Origin: GCA-2718035 sp964435285
Lineage (GTDB): Bacteria; Bacteroidota; Bacteroidia; Flavobacteriales; TMED113
Assembly (NCBI GenBank): GCA_964435285.1
Contig: CAYSYA010000002.1
Span: 62,001-126,000 of the forward strand
Reading direction: 5' to 3'
Length of the DNA stretch: 64,000 bases
A program made the translations under genes and the position numbers. Positions within the stretch are counted from its first letter, which is position 1; each line of letters begins with the position of its first letter. Shown one piece after another: positions 1 through 8,153 of this stretch. The notes beneath the pieces are model-generated. The model did no database searches and was not told the origin of the DNA. It worked only from the letters and a program-made list of their open reading frames with translations.

Positions 1-416
1 TCAAAACCAAATCCAATAAGATTTACCGAATGAAGCTTATTAACAGAAATACAATCTATCTTTTTAATTTTATATGAATTAATTTTTTCAATTGATTTTT
101 TAATGTTAGTCGGTATTCCTAAACAAAGAGCTAATCCATTACCTGATCCAACTGGAATAACTCCCATCTTAACATTTGAATTAACTAATTCACTACTAAC
201 TTCATTAACCGTTCCGTCTCCCCCAACAGCAATTATGATGTTCGCTCCACAAGAGATTGCTTTTTTGGTTAAATTTTTTACGTCTCCTTTTTCTTTAGAG
301 TATTCAATATTAAATTTAAACTTTTTCTTATTTATGTACTTTAATATACTTTCTTCAACGATTCTAAATCTTTTGTAACCTGCAGTGGGGTTAATAATGA
401 AAGTTATTTTTTCCAT
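1..416 (-). CDS. Diacylglycerol/lipid kinase family protein, partial (C-terminus outside window)
   Basis: Cytoplasmic or peripheral lipid kinase of the DagK/YegS/sphingosine kinase-like superfamily, expected to phosphorylate diacylglycerol or a related lipid with ATP. Reading the minus strand from the ATG at 416-414 gives 138 codons before the window edge. The nucleotide-binding signature GGDGT lies at about residues 65-69, followed by NEV and a second glycine-rich loop GSGNGLA at about 90-96, both hallmarks of the family catalytic domain. The N-terminus (FIINPTAG) matches the usual first strand. The C-terminal beta domain is cut off by the edge. It is divergent from the E1 gene, and a promoter-like TACTTTTG sits 30 bases upstream. 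The true lipid substrate cannot be told. Confidence 0.85.
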   Translation of the reverse strand, partial: MEKITFIINPTAGYKRFRIVEESILKYINKKKFKFNIEYSKEKGDVKNLTKKAISCGANIIIAVGGDGTVNEVSSELVNSNVKMGVIPVGSGNGLALCLGIPTNIKKSIEKINSYKIKKIDCISVNKLHSVNLIGFGF

Positions 417-446
417 AAATGTTCAAGATTAACAATCTATTAGTAG

Positions 447-454
447 CAAAAGTA
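447..454 (-). promoter_or_regulatory. Bacteroidota -7 box TACTTTTG for the lipid kinase gene
   Basis: On the minus strand the octamer fits the Bacteroidota -7 consensus TAnnTTTG, 30 bases upstream of the kinase ATG. I see no matching TTTG -33 element at the usual distance, so the call rests on the -7 box and its position alone. Confidence 0.4.
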
Positions 455-467
455 GTTATTAATTGTA

Positions 468-475
468 TATTTTTG
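468..475 (+). promoter_or_regulatory. Bacteroidota -7 box TATTTTTG for the E1 gene
   Basis: The octamer fits TAnnTTTG and ends 19 bases before the E1 start codon. It lies back to back with the minus-strand box at 447-454, so both divergent promoters are packed into about 30 bases. No clear -33 box. Confidence 0.4.
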
Positions 476-494
476 AATTCATATTAATTGCTGT

Positions 495-2468
495 ATGAAA
501 TTTGATTTAACAAAATTAGAAAATAAAGTAATCTTTGACTTGTACGAAAAGATGCTGAAATCAAGGATGATTGAAGAAAAGATGTTGATTTTACTAAGAC
601 AAGGTAAAATATCAAAATGGTTTTCAGGAATTGGTCAGGAAGGTATTTCTTCAGGTGTTGTAACAGCATTAGATCAAGATGAATATATACTTCCCATGCA
701 CAGAAATTTAGGGATTTTTACAGGTAGAAATATTCCCTTAGAAAGATTATTTTCTCAATTTCAAGGAAAAGCAAACGGATTCACAAATGGGAGAGATAGG
801 TCCTTTCATTTTGGAACTAATGAATTTAGTATAGTTGGTATGATTTCTCATTTAGGTCCTCAATTAGCCTTAGCTGATGGTATTGCTTTAGCTAACAAAT
901 TAGAAAAAAATAAAAAGGTTTGTGTAGTATTTACTGGGGAGGGAGGGACAAGTGAGGGTGATTTTCATGAAGCTTTAAATGTTGCTTCAGTTTGGTCTTT
1001 ACCCGTTATTTTTTTGATTGAAAATAATGGTTATGGTCTTTCAACTCCAACATCAGAGCAATACAACTGTAAAAAGTTATCTGATAGAGGATTAGGATAT
1101 GGTATAGAGTCTAAAACAATTGAGGGTAATAATGTTGTGGAGGTTTACAAAACTATTAAGGAAATTTCTAAAAGAATTAAAGACAAACCTAGACCTTTCC
1201 TTTTAGAATGTAATACTTTTAGAATGAGAGGTCATGAAGAGGCCTCAGGTACTAAATATGTTCCTAATGAATTGTTTAAAAAGTGGTCGAAAAAAGATCC
1301 TGTAGTTAATTTTGAAAAATTTTTAATTAATCAAAAATTATTTACTGAAGAAAAAATTGAAAATACAAAAGCATCAATAAAAAAGGAAATTAATATTGCA
1401 ATTGAAAAAGCTTTTAATGAAAGTCAAATTGAATGTGATTTAGATTTTGAAAAATCATCCGTTTTTAGACATCATAATTTTAACCAAATCCAACCTACTG
1501 ATAAAAAAAATAATATTCGTTTTGTTGATTCCATTTCTCAAGGACTAAAACAATCACTTGAAAAATTTGATAATTTAATATTTATGGGACAAGACATTGC
1601 GGAGTATGGCGGGGTTTTTAAAATATCTGAAGGATTTGTTGATTTATTTGGAAAAGATAGAATAAGAAATACTCCGATTTGTGAATCAGCAATAGTCAGT
1701 TTGGCTTTGGGTTTATCTGTCAAAGGATATAAGTCTGTTGTTGAAATGCAATTTGCCGATTTTGTTTCAAGTGGTTTTAATCCAATTGTCAATAATTTAG
1801 CAAAAATTCACTACAGATGGGGGCAATGCGCTGATGTAGTTGTTAGAATGCCCTGTGGAGCAGGAGTTGGTGCTGGTCCTTTTCACTCTCAAACAAATGA
1901 GGCGTGGTTTACTCACACTCCTGGTCTTAAAGTTGTTTATCCTGCTTTTCCATATGATGCTAAAGGATTATTAATATCTTCTATTGAAGACCCTAACCCT
2001 GTTATGTTTTTTGAACATAAAGCGCTTTACAGAACTTCTACTCAGGATGTTCCAGAGGATTATTACAACATCCCTCTTGGTAAAGCTAATTTTATTAAAA
2101 GAGGGAATAATTTAAGTATTATTACATTTGGAATGGGTGTTCACTGGGCTTTAGATTATTTAAGTCAAAATGATGTTTCTGTTGATTTGTTAGATTTAAG
2201 AACTTTAGTACCTTTAGATTTAGAATCAATTGAGGAAACAGTCATTAAGACAGGTAAAGTTTTAATTCTTCAAGAAGATAATAATAGGGGAGGTTTTGGT
2301 TCTGACATATCTTCATATATTTCTGAGAATTTATTTGAATATTTAGATGCACCTATTGTTAAAGTTTCTAGTTTAGATACTCCAATACCTTTTACTGACT
2401 CATTAGAAAAAAATTATTTAGCAAAATCAAGGCTTTCTGAGGCATTTAAGAAGTTATCTGACTATTAG
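495..2468 (+). CDS. Fused alpha/beta E1 component of a 2-oxoacid dehydrogenase complex
   Basis: Thiamine diphosphate enzyme that decarboxylates a branched-chain 2-oxoacid (or pyruvate) and passes the acyl group to E2 lipoate. Residues 1 to about 320 are E1-alpha: the ThDP motif runs from GEGGTSEGDFHEALN (about 148-162) to ENNGYG (about 176-181). Residues about 340-657 are E1-beta (GQDIAEYGG near the start, then ICESA, VVEMQFADF, and a C-terminal transketolase domain with LLDLRTLVPLD). At 657 aa it equals alpha plus beta in one chain, an arrangement common in Bacteroidota. It starts at an ATG 19 bases after a TAnnTTTG box. The partners are dispersed: E3 at 12536 and E2 at 63661. The 3' end overlaps the convergent membrane protein gene by 23 bases. 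Substrate preference is not decidable; the branched-chain type is most likely. Confidence 0.9.
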   Translation: MKFDLTKLENKVIFDLYEKMLKSRMIEEKMLILLRQGKISKWFSGIGQEGISSGVVTALDQDEYILPMHRNLGIFTGRNIPLERLFSQFQGKANGFTNGRDRSFHFGTNEFSIVGMISHLGPQLALADGIALANKLEKNKKVCVVFTGEGGTSEGDFHEALNVASVWSLPVIFLIENNGYGLSTPTSEQYNCKKLSDRGLGYGIESKTIEGNNVVEVYKTIKEISKRIKDKPRPFLLECNTFRMRGHEEASGTKYVPNELFKKWSKKDPVVNFEKFLINQKLFTEEKIENTKASIKKEINIAIEKAFNESQIECDLDFEKSSVFRHHNFNQIQPTDKKNNIRFVDSISQGLKQSLEKFDNLIFMGQDIAEYGGVFKISEGFVDLFGKDRIRNTPICESAIVSLALGLSVKGYKSVVEMQFADFVSSGFNPIVNNLAKIHYRWGQCADVVVRMPCGAGVGAGPFHSQTNEAWFTHTPGLKVVYPAFPYDAKGLLISSIEDPNPVMFFEHKALYRTSTQDVPEDYYNIPLGKANFIKRGNNLSIITFGMGVHWALDYLSQNDVSVDLLDLRTLVPLDLESIEETVIKTGKVLILQEDNNRGGFGSDISSYISENLFEYLDAPIVKVSSLDTPIPFTDSLEKNYLAKSRLSEAFKKLSDY

Positions 2469-3072
2469 ATCTTTTATTTCCTTTATACATCATTAATAAG
2501 TTCCAAAATGAAATTAATTGAATGTATAATATTTCTGAAACCCCTCCTTTAGGAAAAGGAATTAGGAATAGTGTTGATAATAACATAAGACTACCTATGC
2601 AAACTGAAAAAAAACCATTTCTAACTTGAGAAAAACTTCTAAATAGTCCAAAGCAAAAAACAAAGAAGTTATAAGATAGAAAAAATAAAATAGCAGGCAA
2701 CTTATGCCATAATCCTTCGTTCATTGGGATTAGAGCAACCATAATTAAACATATAAAAGAAAATAATACAACACTCTTTAAAATAATTTTTTGTTTGAAA
2801 TCTTTAAAAAATTGATTAATTCTAGTGACTCCTCCCCAAAACAAAGCTATTGCAACAATAATTAATAAAGTTGTCCAGACTAAAGATGTTTTATCAATAA
2901 TTCCAAAGTATGATAAAGGTTTTTCTCTTGGGTCAAAAAAATCAGCATTATTGATTAATCCATCTCCATTCCAATCTACAAATGATATATATATTACTAG
3001 GGGCGATAGAATTCCAATTAATATTGAAAAACTAATATATAGTTTTCTAATTTTTTTGACTTTTTTAGACAT
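2446..3072 (-). CDS. Unknown six-TM membrane protein with a calcium-loop-like motif
   Basis: I do not recognise a named family; some resemblance to DUF998-type membrane proteins is possible but not convincing. From the chosen ATG (208 aa) six hydrophobic segments lie at about 11-31, 62-80, 96-116, 125-144, 153-173 and 181-198. The loop after TM1 carries DWNGDGLINNAD (33-44), which has the spacing D-x-N-x-D-x-L-x-N-x-x-D of EF-hand/dockerin calcium loops. I chose the ATG at 3072, just before the basic stretch SKKVKKIRK, rather than the in-frame ATG at 3108, which would add 12 residues of uncharacteristic sequence. The gene converges on, and overlaps by 23 bases, the E1 gene. Single-gene transcript likely. 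Confidence 0.6.
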   Translation of the reverse strand: MSKKVKKIRKLYISFSILIGILSPLVIYISFVDWNGDGLINNADFFDPREKPLSYFGIIDKTSLVWTTLLIIVAIALFWGGVTRINQFFKDFKQKIILKSVVLFSFICLIMVALIPMNEGLWHKLPAILFFLSYNFFVFCFGLFRSFSQVRNGFFSVCIGSLMLLSTLFLIPFPKGGVSEILYIQLISFWNLLMMYKGNKRSNSQITS

Positions 3073-3155
3073 ACTTAACTCAGTATTATATATAATTTGA
3101 TAAATCATACTTATATTTAATACAATAACTATACCATAATTTAAATTTTTACATA

Positions 3156-4187
3156 ATGAAAAAAATATTCTTTTGTTTTTTGATGACTATAATTTCTTTT
3201 TCTCAAAGTTGGATATATAAAGAAGATGGAAATGCTTTTGATGGTAATTATAAGTTTGCTGCTGTAGAGGGTAAAGGTTCAGATTTTCCTTATAATAACC
3301 CTATATTATATATTAGGAAATTTGATAACGGAGAGCCTGAATTTTTTCTAACCGGAGCAGGTTTTTTTTCTTATTCTCGCCCAATTGTTCTTTTTAATTT
3401 TGATGATGAAGATAATATATATAAATCGATAGATAATGGCTATTCTGCTGACGGAGACGCTATTTTTTTTAATGAACTTGATATAAGTTTTTATGAAATG
3501 TTTAAAAAAATTAAGAATGGCAATAAACTTTTTATTAGGGTTCAAAATGAAAATGGAAAAAATGATATAGAATTTAGTTTATCAGGTAGTTCTAAAGCTG
3601 TTAATTTTGTTATAGATAGAGAATTATTTGAACAACTAAAGCAAGAATCACTTGATGAGCAGCCAGATGATCAAGAGTCTTTTTTAGATATTATTAATGA
3701 AGTTGTGGTTATTGAATCAGATGTTGAAATTGAAGAAGAATTAGAAATTGAGGACATTGATACCGAAGATGAAGAGGAAATAGAATTTGAAGAAGAAGAG
3801 GAAGTTGATGAAGTAATTGATTTTGCTGTAGTAGAAGGATCTCCAATTTTTCCAGGTTGTAAGCCTAGTAAGAAAAAAAATATTTCAGATAGAAAAGAAG
3901 AGGACATGCAGTGTTTAAACAAGGGAATCATGAAGCATATTAAGAAAAACTTTAAGTATCCTGAAATTGCTAAACAAATGGGCATACAAGAGAAAATTTA
4001 TGTCACGTTTGTAATAAATAAAAATGGTGAAATTACAGATGTAAGGGTTTTAAGAGGGGAGGATAAATATTTAAAAGAAGAAGCAATTAGATTAGTTAAA
4101 AGTTTACCTAAGATGATACCGGGAAATCAGAGAGGAGAGCCTGTTGCTGTTAATTATATGATACCTATCAATTTTATGTTGAATTAA
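3156..4187 (+). CDS. Secreted or periplasmic protein with TonB C-terminal domain
   Basis: 343 aa. Residues 1-18 look like a signal peptide ending FSQS. Residues about 20-155 form an unrecognised beta-rich domain. Residues 189-220 are almost wholly acidic (Glu/Asp runs). Residues 226-262 contain EGSPIFPGC and a second cysteine (DMQCLNKGI), a linker typical of Bacteroidota TonB-type proteins. Residues 262-343 are a TonB_C fold: FKYPEIAKQMGIQEKIYVTFVINKNGE and a closing VNYMIPINFML. Classic TonB has an uncleaved N-terminal TM and a Pro-rich spacer; here a signal peptide and an acidic spacer replace them, so it may not be energised by ExbB/ExbD. It shares its stop with the convergent ftcD through the TTAA at 4184-4187. 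Confidence 0.75.
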   Translation: MKKIFFCFLMTIISFSQSWIYKEDGNAFDGNYKFAAVEGKGSDFPYNNPILYIRKFDNGEPEFFLTGAGFFSYSRPIVLFNFDDEDNIYKSIDNGYSADGDAIFFNELDISFYEMFKKIKNGNKLFIRVQNENGKNDIEFSLSGSSKAVNFVIDRELFEQLKQESLDEQPDDQESFLDIINEVVVIESDVEIEEELEIEDIDTEDEEEIEFEEEEEVDEVIDFAVVEGSPIFPGCKPSKKKNISDRKEEDMQCLNKGIMKHIKKNFKYPEIAKQMGIQEKIYVTFVINKNGEITDVRVLRGEDKYLKEEAIRLVKSLPKMIPGNQRGEPVAVNYMIPINFMLN

Positions 4188-5878
4188 AGTTGTATTTTTT
4201 CTAAGGTAATTTTTAGAATATCTTTCTCTAATTTTATTGCTGATTCTTTTATTTTTTCTGCTTTATTTAAGAATTTATTAACTAGTTTTTTATCAGTTAG
4301 ATCTTTACAATTAATTTTAACATTTAAATATCCTCCAATAACTGCTGATCTAGCGCATAATGCTCCAACACCAGCGTCACTAACAGAGTTTGGATTTCCA
4401 TTTTTTGCCATTTCCATGATTAAATCCATTGATTCTAATGATGTTCTCATTATTTCTAAAGGAACTTCAATCGCATGAATGGTAGCTTTTTTAATTGCCT
4501 CTTCTTTAATTTGTTTTTCTTTTGAGTCACTGTCAGGTAGTCTAAATGCATGCATTATTTGATTAAATGATTCTGTGTCTTTATCTACGAGTTCTAATAA
4601 TTTTTTTATATGTTTTTGCCCTTTTTCTGCAATATTTGAGAATTCTTCCCATCTATCATCCCAGCCTCTTTTATGACTAGATAAATTAGCTACCATAGTA
4701 CCTAGAGATATCCCTAAACTACCTAAATATGCAGAAACGGACCCCCCCCCTGGAGCAGGTGCTTCAGAAGCTGTTTTTTGTGCAAAATCTACTAAACTAA
4801 GGCTACACAATTCTGTATTATCATTATTGATGTTATATTCTATAATTTTTTCATTTGGATTAAAATCTTCTAATTCATCTAATCCCATTGTTTTAATAGC
4901 AATTTTGATGATTTCAGAGTCTTCAATACCAACTGATCTATTTTGTTTTTTTAAAAAATACTTACCTGCATCAAGCATAGATTGTAATGGGATTAATCCA
5001 ACGAGTTCAGATCCTGTTACACGAAGACCTCTGTCTTGAGCTTTTTTACATACTTCATCAAATACAATATGAATGGGCGTTTCTTTTATATTTGTTAAAT
5101 TCATAGAAATTTGAGCTACACCATATTCTTCAATAAACCAGCCAATTGCTTTAACATGTTTTAGTGAGCCTGGTTTCCAAATAGTATTTCCTTGTTTATC
5201 TTTTAGTATTTTTCCAGTTAATGTACCTCCTTCTCTTGAAATTCTTCCTTTTTCTCTGATATCAAAGGCGACAGCATTTGCTCTTCTAGTTGATGTAGTA
5301 TTTAAGTTTATATTGTATGCAATCAAAAAATCTCTAGCTCCAATTGCGGTAGCTCCTGTTTTTTTAGCTATATCAAAAGAAGTTGAGCCGAAGTCAGGTT
5401 TCCATTCTTTTTGCTTTAATTTCTCTTCTAAAGCTTCATATTCACCAGATCTAATGTTAGCAAGATTTTTTCGCTCTGGTTTTGTTGCAGCATCTTCGTA
5501 TAGATAAACAGGTATATTTAATTCTTCACCAACACGTTTTCCAAGTTTTTTTGCATAGTTAACAGTTTCTTTCATACTAATTCCTGAAATAGGTATGAGA
5601 GGGCAAACGTCAGTAGCTCCCATCCTAGGATGTTCACCTGTTTGTTTGCTCATATCTATTAACTCAGAAGCTTTTTTTATTGTTTGAAATGCCGCTTCAA
5701 TAACTTTTTCAGGTTCACCTACGAAAGTAACTACAGTTCTATTTGTTGCTTCTCCAGGTTCAACACTTAATAATTTTACTCCTTCAACTAATTTAATTTG
5801 ATTAGTGATTTCATCAATAATAGATTTGTCTCTTCCATTTGAAAAATTAGGAACACACTCAATAATTTTTTTTTCCAT
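4184..5878 (-). CDS. ftcD: Bifunctional glutamate formimidoyltransferase / formimidotetrahydrofolate cyclodeaminase
   Basis: Final steps of histidine degradation: moves the formimino group from N-formimino-L-glutamate to tetrahydrofolate, then deaminates and cyclises it to 5,10-methenyl-THF. Residues 1 to about 320 are the formiminotransferase (ECVPNFSNGRD at 7-17, GEHPRMGATDVCP at 81-93 with the likely catalytic His82). Residues about 355-564 are the cyclodeaminase (APAPGGGSVSAYLG at 373-386). The 564 aa size agrees with the fused enzyme known from animals and many Bacteroidota. It is the last gene of a minus-strand unit after hutI and a secreted protein (2-base gap to the latter). The conserved GGG in the cyclodeaminase is coded by nine consecutive G, odd in so AT-rich a gene. 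hutH and hutU are not in the window. Confidence 0.93.
   Translation of the reverse strand: MEKKIIECVPNFSNGRDKSIIDEITNQIKLVEGVKLLSVEPGEATNRTVVTFVGEPEKVIEAAFQTIKKASELIDMSKQTGEHPRMGATDVCPLIPISGISMKETVNYAKKLGKRVGEELNIPVYLYEDAATKPERKNLANIRSGEYEALEEKLKQKEWKPDFGSTSFDIAKKTGATAIGARDFLIAYNINLNTTSTRRANAVAFDIREKGRISREGGTLTGKILKDKQGNTIWKPGSLKHVKAIGWFIEEYGVAQISMNLTNIKETPIHIVFDEVCKKAQDRGLRVTGSELVGLIPLQSMLDAGKYFLKKQNRSVGIEDSEIIKIAIKTMGLDELEDFNPNEKIIEYNINNDNTELCSLSLVDFAQKTASEAPAPGGGSVSAYLGSLGISLGTMVANLSSHKRGWDDRWEEFSNIAEKGQKHIKKLLELVDKDTESFNQIMHAFRLPDSDSKEKQIKEEAIKKATIHAIEVPLEIMRTSLESMDLIMEMAKNGNPNSVSDAGVGALCARSAVIGGYLNVKINCKDLTDKKLVNKFLNKAEKIKESAIKLEKDILKITLEKIQL
4742..4750 (-). repeat. Homopolymer tract (C9 on plus, G9 in ftcD sense)
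   Basis: Nine consecutive C on the plus strand encode the Gly-Gly-Gly of the conserved APGGGS loop in the cyclodeaminase half of ftcD. Tracts of this kind are prone to slippage in replication and to sequencing error; the frame is intact as given. Confidence 0.7.
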
Positions 5879-5880
5879 GA

Positions 5881-6801
5881 TTAATCTTCTCTAAAAATAG
5901 ATACGGCACCAGACTTTACTTTGATTTTATTTTGGTCAGTGAATTCATTTAAGATAAATTCAAGTCTGTAGAAATAAACTCCTTCTTTACAATCAGCATT
6001 ACTTTTTCTTCTTTTTCCGTTCCAAGGTTGGTTATATCCTTCTGATTTATAAACAGTTCTTCCAATTCTATCATATACTCTTAACAAGTATTTGGTTGCA
6101 CTACAATTGATATTTGTTTCCAATGTTCTTTCTAGATCACCTTCTGGAAATAAATCGTTTACTCCGTCTCCGTCAGGAGTAAATACATTGGGAATAGTAA
6201 ACTCACAATTACATTCGTTAATTGTGATAGATACTTCATCAGATTGTTCTGTTCCACAGGAATTTGTTACTTCAACGAAATAATAATTTTCATCATTTAA
6301 ATTATATTCTGTTTGTAAAACATTAATTTGTGATGTTGTGATTCCAGTTGAAATTCCATTTAAAAACCATTCATATGTATCTGAGGAGTTTTGTGTAGTT
6401 GCGTTAAGTGTAATGTCCTCATCAGTAACGCACATTGTAACTTTGTCATTAGAGTAGTTTTCTATATCTATTTGGGCAATGGGAAAATCTAAGTATACTA
6501 TTTGAATTGTATCATAAAATAAATTAGTTCCATCTGTTCCTTCCCAAGCAATATAGTCAACATCAGCCCAAACACTGTTAATATCTACAGTTAGTGTACC
6601 TGTGGTATGAATTAATGGATTTTCTTCTGGAGTAAAAGGTAATTCATACCAAAAAATAACGTCAAAACCCTCAGGGGTATTTAATTCTATAGATTCTTCT
6701 CCACACAATTCATAAATATCTTCAAAAGGATATTCATCTACAATTTGAGCGGATAAAATTGATGATATTAAAACAAAAACAAAAAGGGAATTTTTTTTCA
6801 T
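5881..6801 (-). CDS. Secreted protein with gliding-motility/T9SS type B C-terminal sorting domain (CHU_C)
   Basis: 306 aa. Signal peptide at about 1-18 (hydrophobic, ending LSAQ). The middle holds Ig/PKD-like beta segments (VCGEESIELNTPEG, VTMCVTDEDITLNATTQNS, EWFLNG, YFVEVTNSCGT). From about residue 200 the CHU_C domain is clear: FTIPNVFTPDGDGVNDLFP, then LRVYDRIGRTVYKSEGYNQPWNGK and CKEGVYFYRL. Such domains send proteins through the type IX secretion system to the surface, which agrees with the PorP/SprF gene at 36992. It sits between hutI (36-base gap) and ftcD (2-base gap), so it is probably cotranscribed with histidine catabolism; the link may be only positional. No catalytic domain seen. 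Confidence 0.85.
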   Translation of the reverse strand: MKKNSLFVFVLISSILSAQIVDEYPFEDIYELCGEESIELNTPEGFDVIFWYELPFTPEENPLIHTTGTLTVDINSVWADVDYIAWEGTDGTNLFYDTIQIVYLDFPIAQIDIENYSNDKVTMCVTDEDITLNATTQNSSDTYEWFLNGISTGITTSQINVLQTEYNLNDENYYFVEVTNSCGTEQSDEVSITINECNCEFTIPNVFTPDGDGVNDLFPEGDLERTLETNINCSATKYLLRVYDRIGRTVYKSEGYNQPWNGKRRKSNADCKEGVYFYRLEFILNEFTDQNKIKVKSGAVSIFRED

Positions 6802-6837
6802 AATTCAATTTAATCGATTCAAAGATACAAAGTTTAA

Positions 6838-8100
6838 TTATTTTGTGTTGTAATCATTGTATAATTTTCCTTGTATTATTACCTTTTTTATTAAAGATTT
6901 ACCAAAAGAATAGGGAATAAATGCGTTTGAAGGAAGTTTTTCTGTTATAATTAGGTTGGCTATTTTACCTTTTTCAATACTCCCGAGCTCATTTTGAACT
7001 TCCATTGCATGTGCACCATTTATTGTTACCGCATTAATCGCCTCCTCTGGAGTCATTTTTAATTTTATACATGCAAGGGATAAAATGAACTCAATATTAC
7101 CTGATGGAGACGATCCAGGGTTGTAATCACTTGCCAATGTAATTGGTAATCCAGAATCAATCATTTTTCTTGCTGGAGGATAAATTAAGCCAAGAAAAAA
7201 AGCAGTACTTGGTAATAGGGTAGGTATGGTTTGAGAATTTTTTAAACATTTTATTTCTTTTTCTGATGTGAATTCTAAATGGTCTACAGAAATTGCTCCC
7301 ATTTTTACTCCAACTTGGATGCCACCTGAAAAGTCTAATTCATTGGCATGGATTTTTCCTTTTAAACCGTAATTTAAACCAGCTTTTAATATTTTTTCTG
7401 TTTGTTCTGGGGAAAAAAAACCTTTATCACAAAATACATCTATATAATCTGCTAATTTCTCATTAGCTATTTCAGGAATCATTTCATTAATTATTTTTTG
7501 AACATATTGGTCAGGATTTTCTTTATAACTTTTTGGAATTGCATGGGCTCCTAAAAAGGTTGATTTAACTGTAATAGGGCTTGTTTCTTTGATTTTTTTT
7601 ATAACTCTCAACATCTTAATTTCTTGTTCAGTATCAAGACCGTATCCACTCTTAATCTCAATTGCTCCTGTTCCACCTTTTATAACTTCATCAATTCTTT
7701 TTATGGATTGATTATATAAATCATCTTCAGAGGTGTTTTTTAATATTAGCGAAGAGTTTAATATTCCTCCACCTTTTTTAGCTATTTCTTCGTATGATAG
7801 GCCTTTTATCTTGTCTACAAATTCTTGTTCTCTACTTCCGGAATATACAATGTGAGAATGACTATCGCACCATGATGGTAATACTGTTCCTTCATCTGCA
7901 TCTATTATATTAAACTCATTCCAATCATCAATTCCTTCCCAATTATCCATACCTCCAAAATCAAAAATTCTATTGTCTTTTATTTTTAACCAGGCATTTT
8001 TTATGAAGGGTAATTTTTTCATTTCACTACCTTTTTTTAACTCTGAATTAGAGCTAACTGTAATCAATGAGCCTATATTTTTAATTAATGTTTTTTTCAT
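6838..8100 (-). CDS. hutI: Imidazolonepropionase
   Basis: Third step of histidine degradation: hydrolyses 4-imidazolone-5-propanoate to N-formimino-L-glutamate, the substrate of FtcD encoded downstream. It is an amidohydrolase with the metal site HxH at residues 81 and 83 (CDSHSHIVYSG), then IEIKSGYGLD, FLGAHAIP, HANELDFSGG, SVDHLEF and LASDYNPGSSP, all typical of HutI. 420 aa is the normal length. I chose the ATG at 8100; an ATG at 8133 would add 11 residues (ending in NIFQN) not expected in the family and would crowd the divergent aroC start. First gene of the hutI / CHU_C protein / ftcD unit. Confidence 0.93.
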   Translation of the reverse strand: MKKTLIKNIGSLITVSSNSELKKGSEMKKLPFIKNAWLKIKDNRIFDFGGMDNWEGIDDWNEFNIIDADEGTVLPSWCDSHSHIVYSGSREQEFVDKIKGLSYEEIAKKGGGILNSSLILKNTSEDDLYNQSIKRIDEVIKGGTGAIEIKSGYGLDTEQEIKMLRVIKKIKETSPITVKSTFLGAHAIPKSYKENPDQYVQKIINEMIPEIANEKLADYIDVFCDKGFFSPEQTEKILKAGLNYGLKGKIHANELDFSGGIQVGVKMGAISVDHLEFTSEKEIKCLKNSQTIPTLLPSTAFFLGLIYPPARKMIDSGLPITLASDYNPGSSPSGNIEFILSLACIKLKMTPEEAINAVTINGAHAMEVQNELGSIEKGKIANLIITEKLPSNAFIPYSFGKSLIKKVIIQGKLYNDYNTK

Positions 8101-8137
8101 GTTTTGAAATATATTACAAGATAAAAAATACAATTGA

Positions 8138-8145
8138 TATATTTG
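8138..8145 (+). promoter_or_regulatory. Possible -7 box TATATTTG before aroC
   Basis: Fits TAnnTTTG and ends 8 bases before the aroC ATG at 8154. If it is used, the leader would be almost absent. No -33 element is clear, and short A/T runs can match by chance. Confidence 0.3.
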
Positions 8146-8153
8146 TTTATCAT

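Noticed and set aside
103..378. 91-codon plus-strand frame at the left edge
   Set aside because: Antisense to the lipid kinase, which has GGDGT and GSGNGLA motifs; the plus frame has none.
3671..3985. 104-codon Ser-rich minus-strand frame
   Set aside because: A shadow of the acidic stretch of the TonB-like gene (GAA/GAT repeats read as TTC/ATC), low complexity, no start context.
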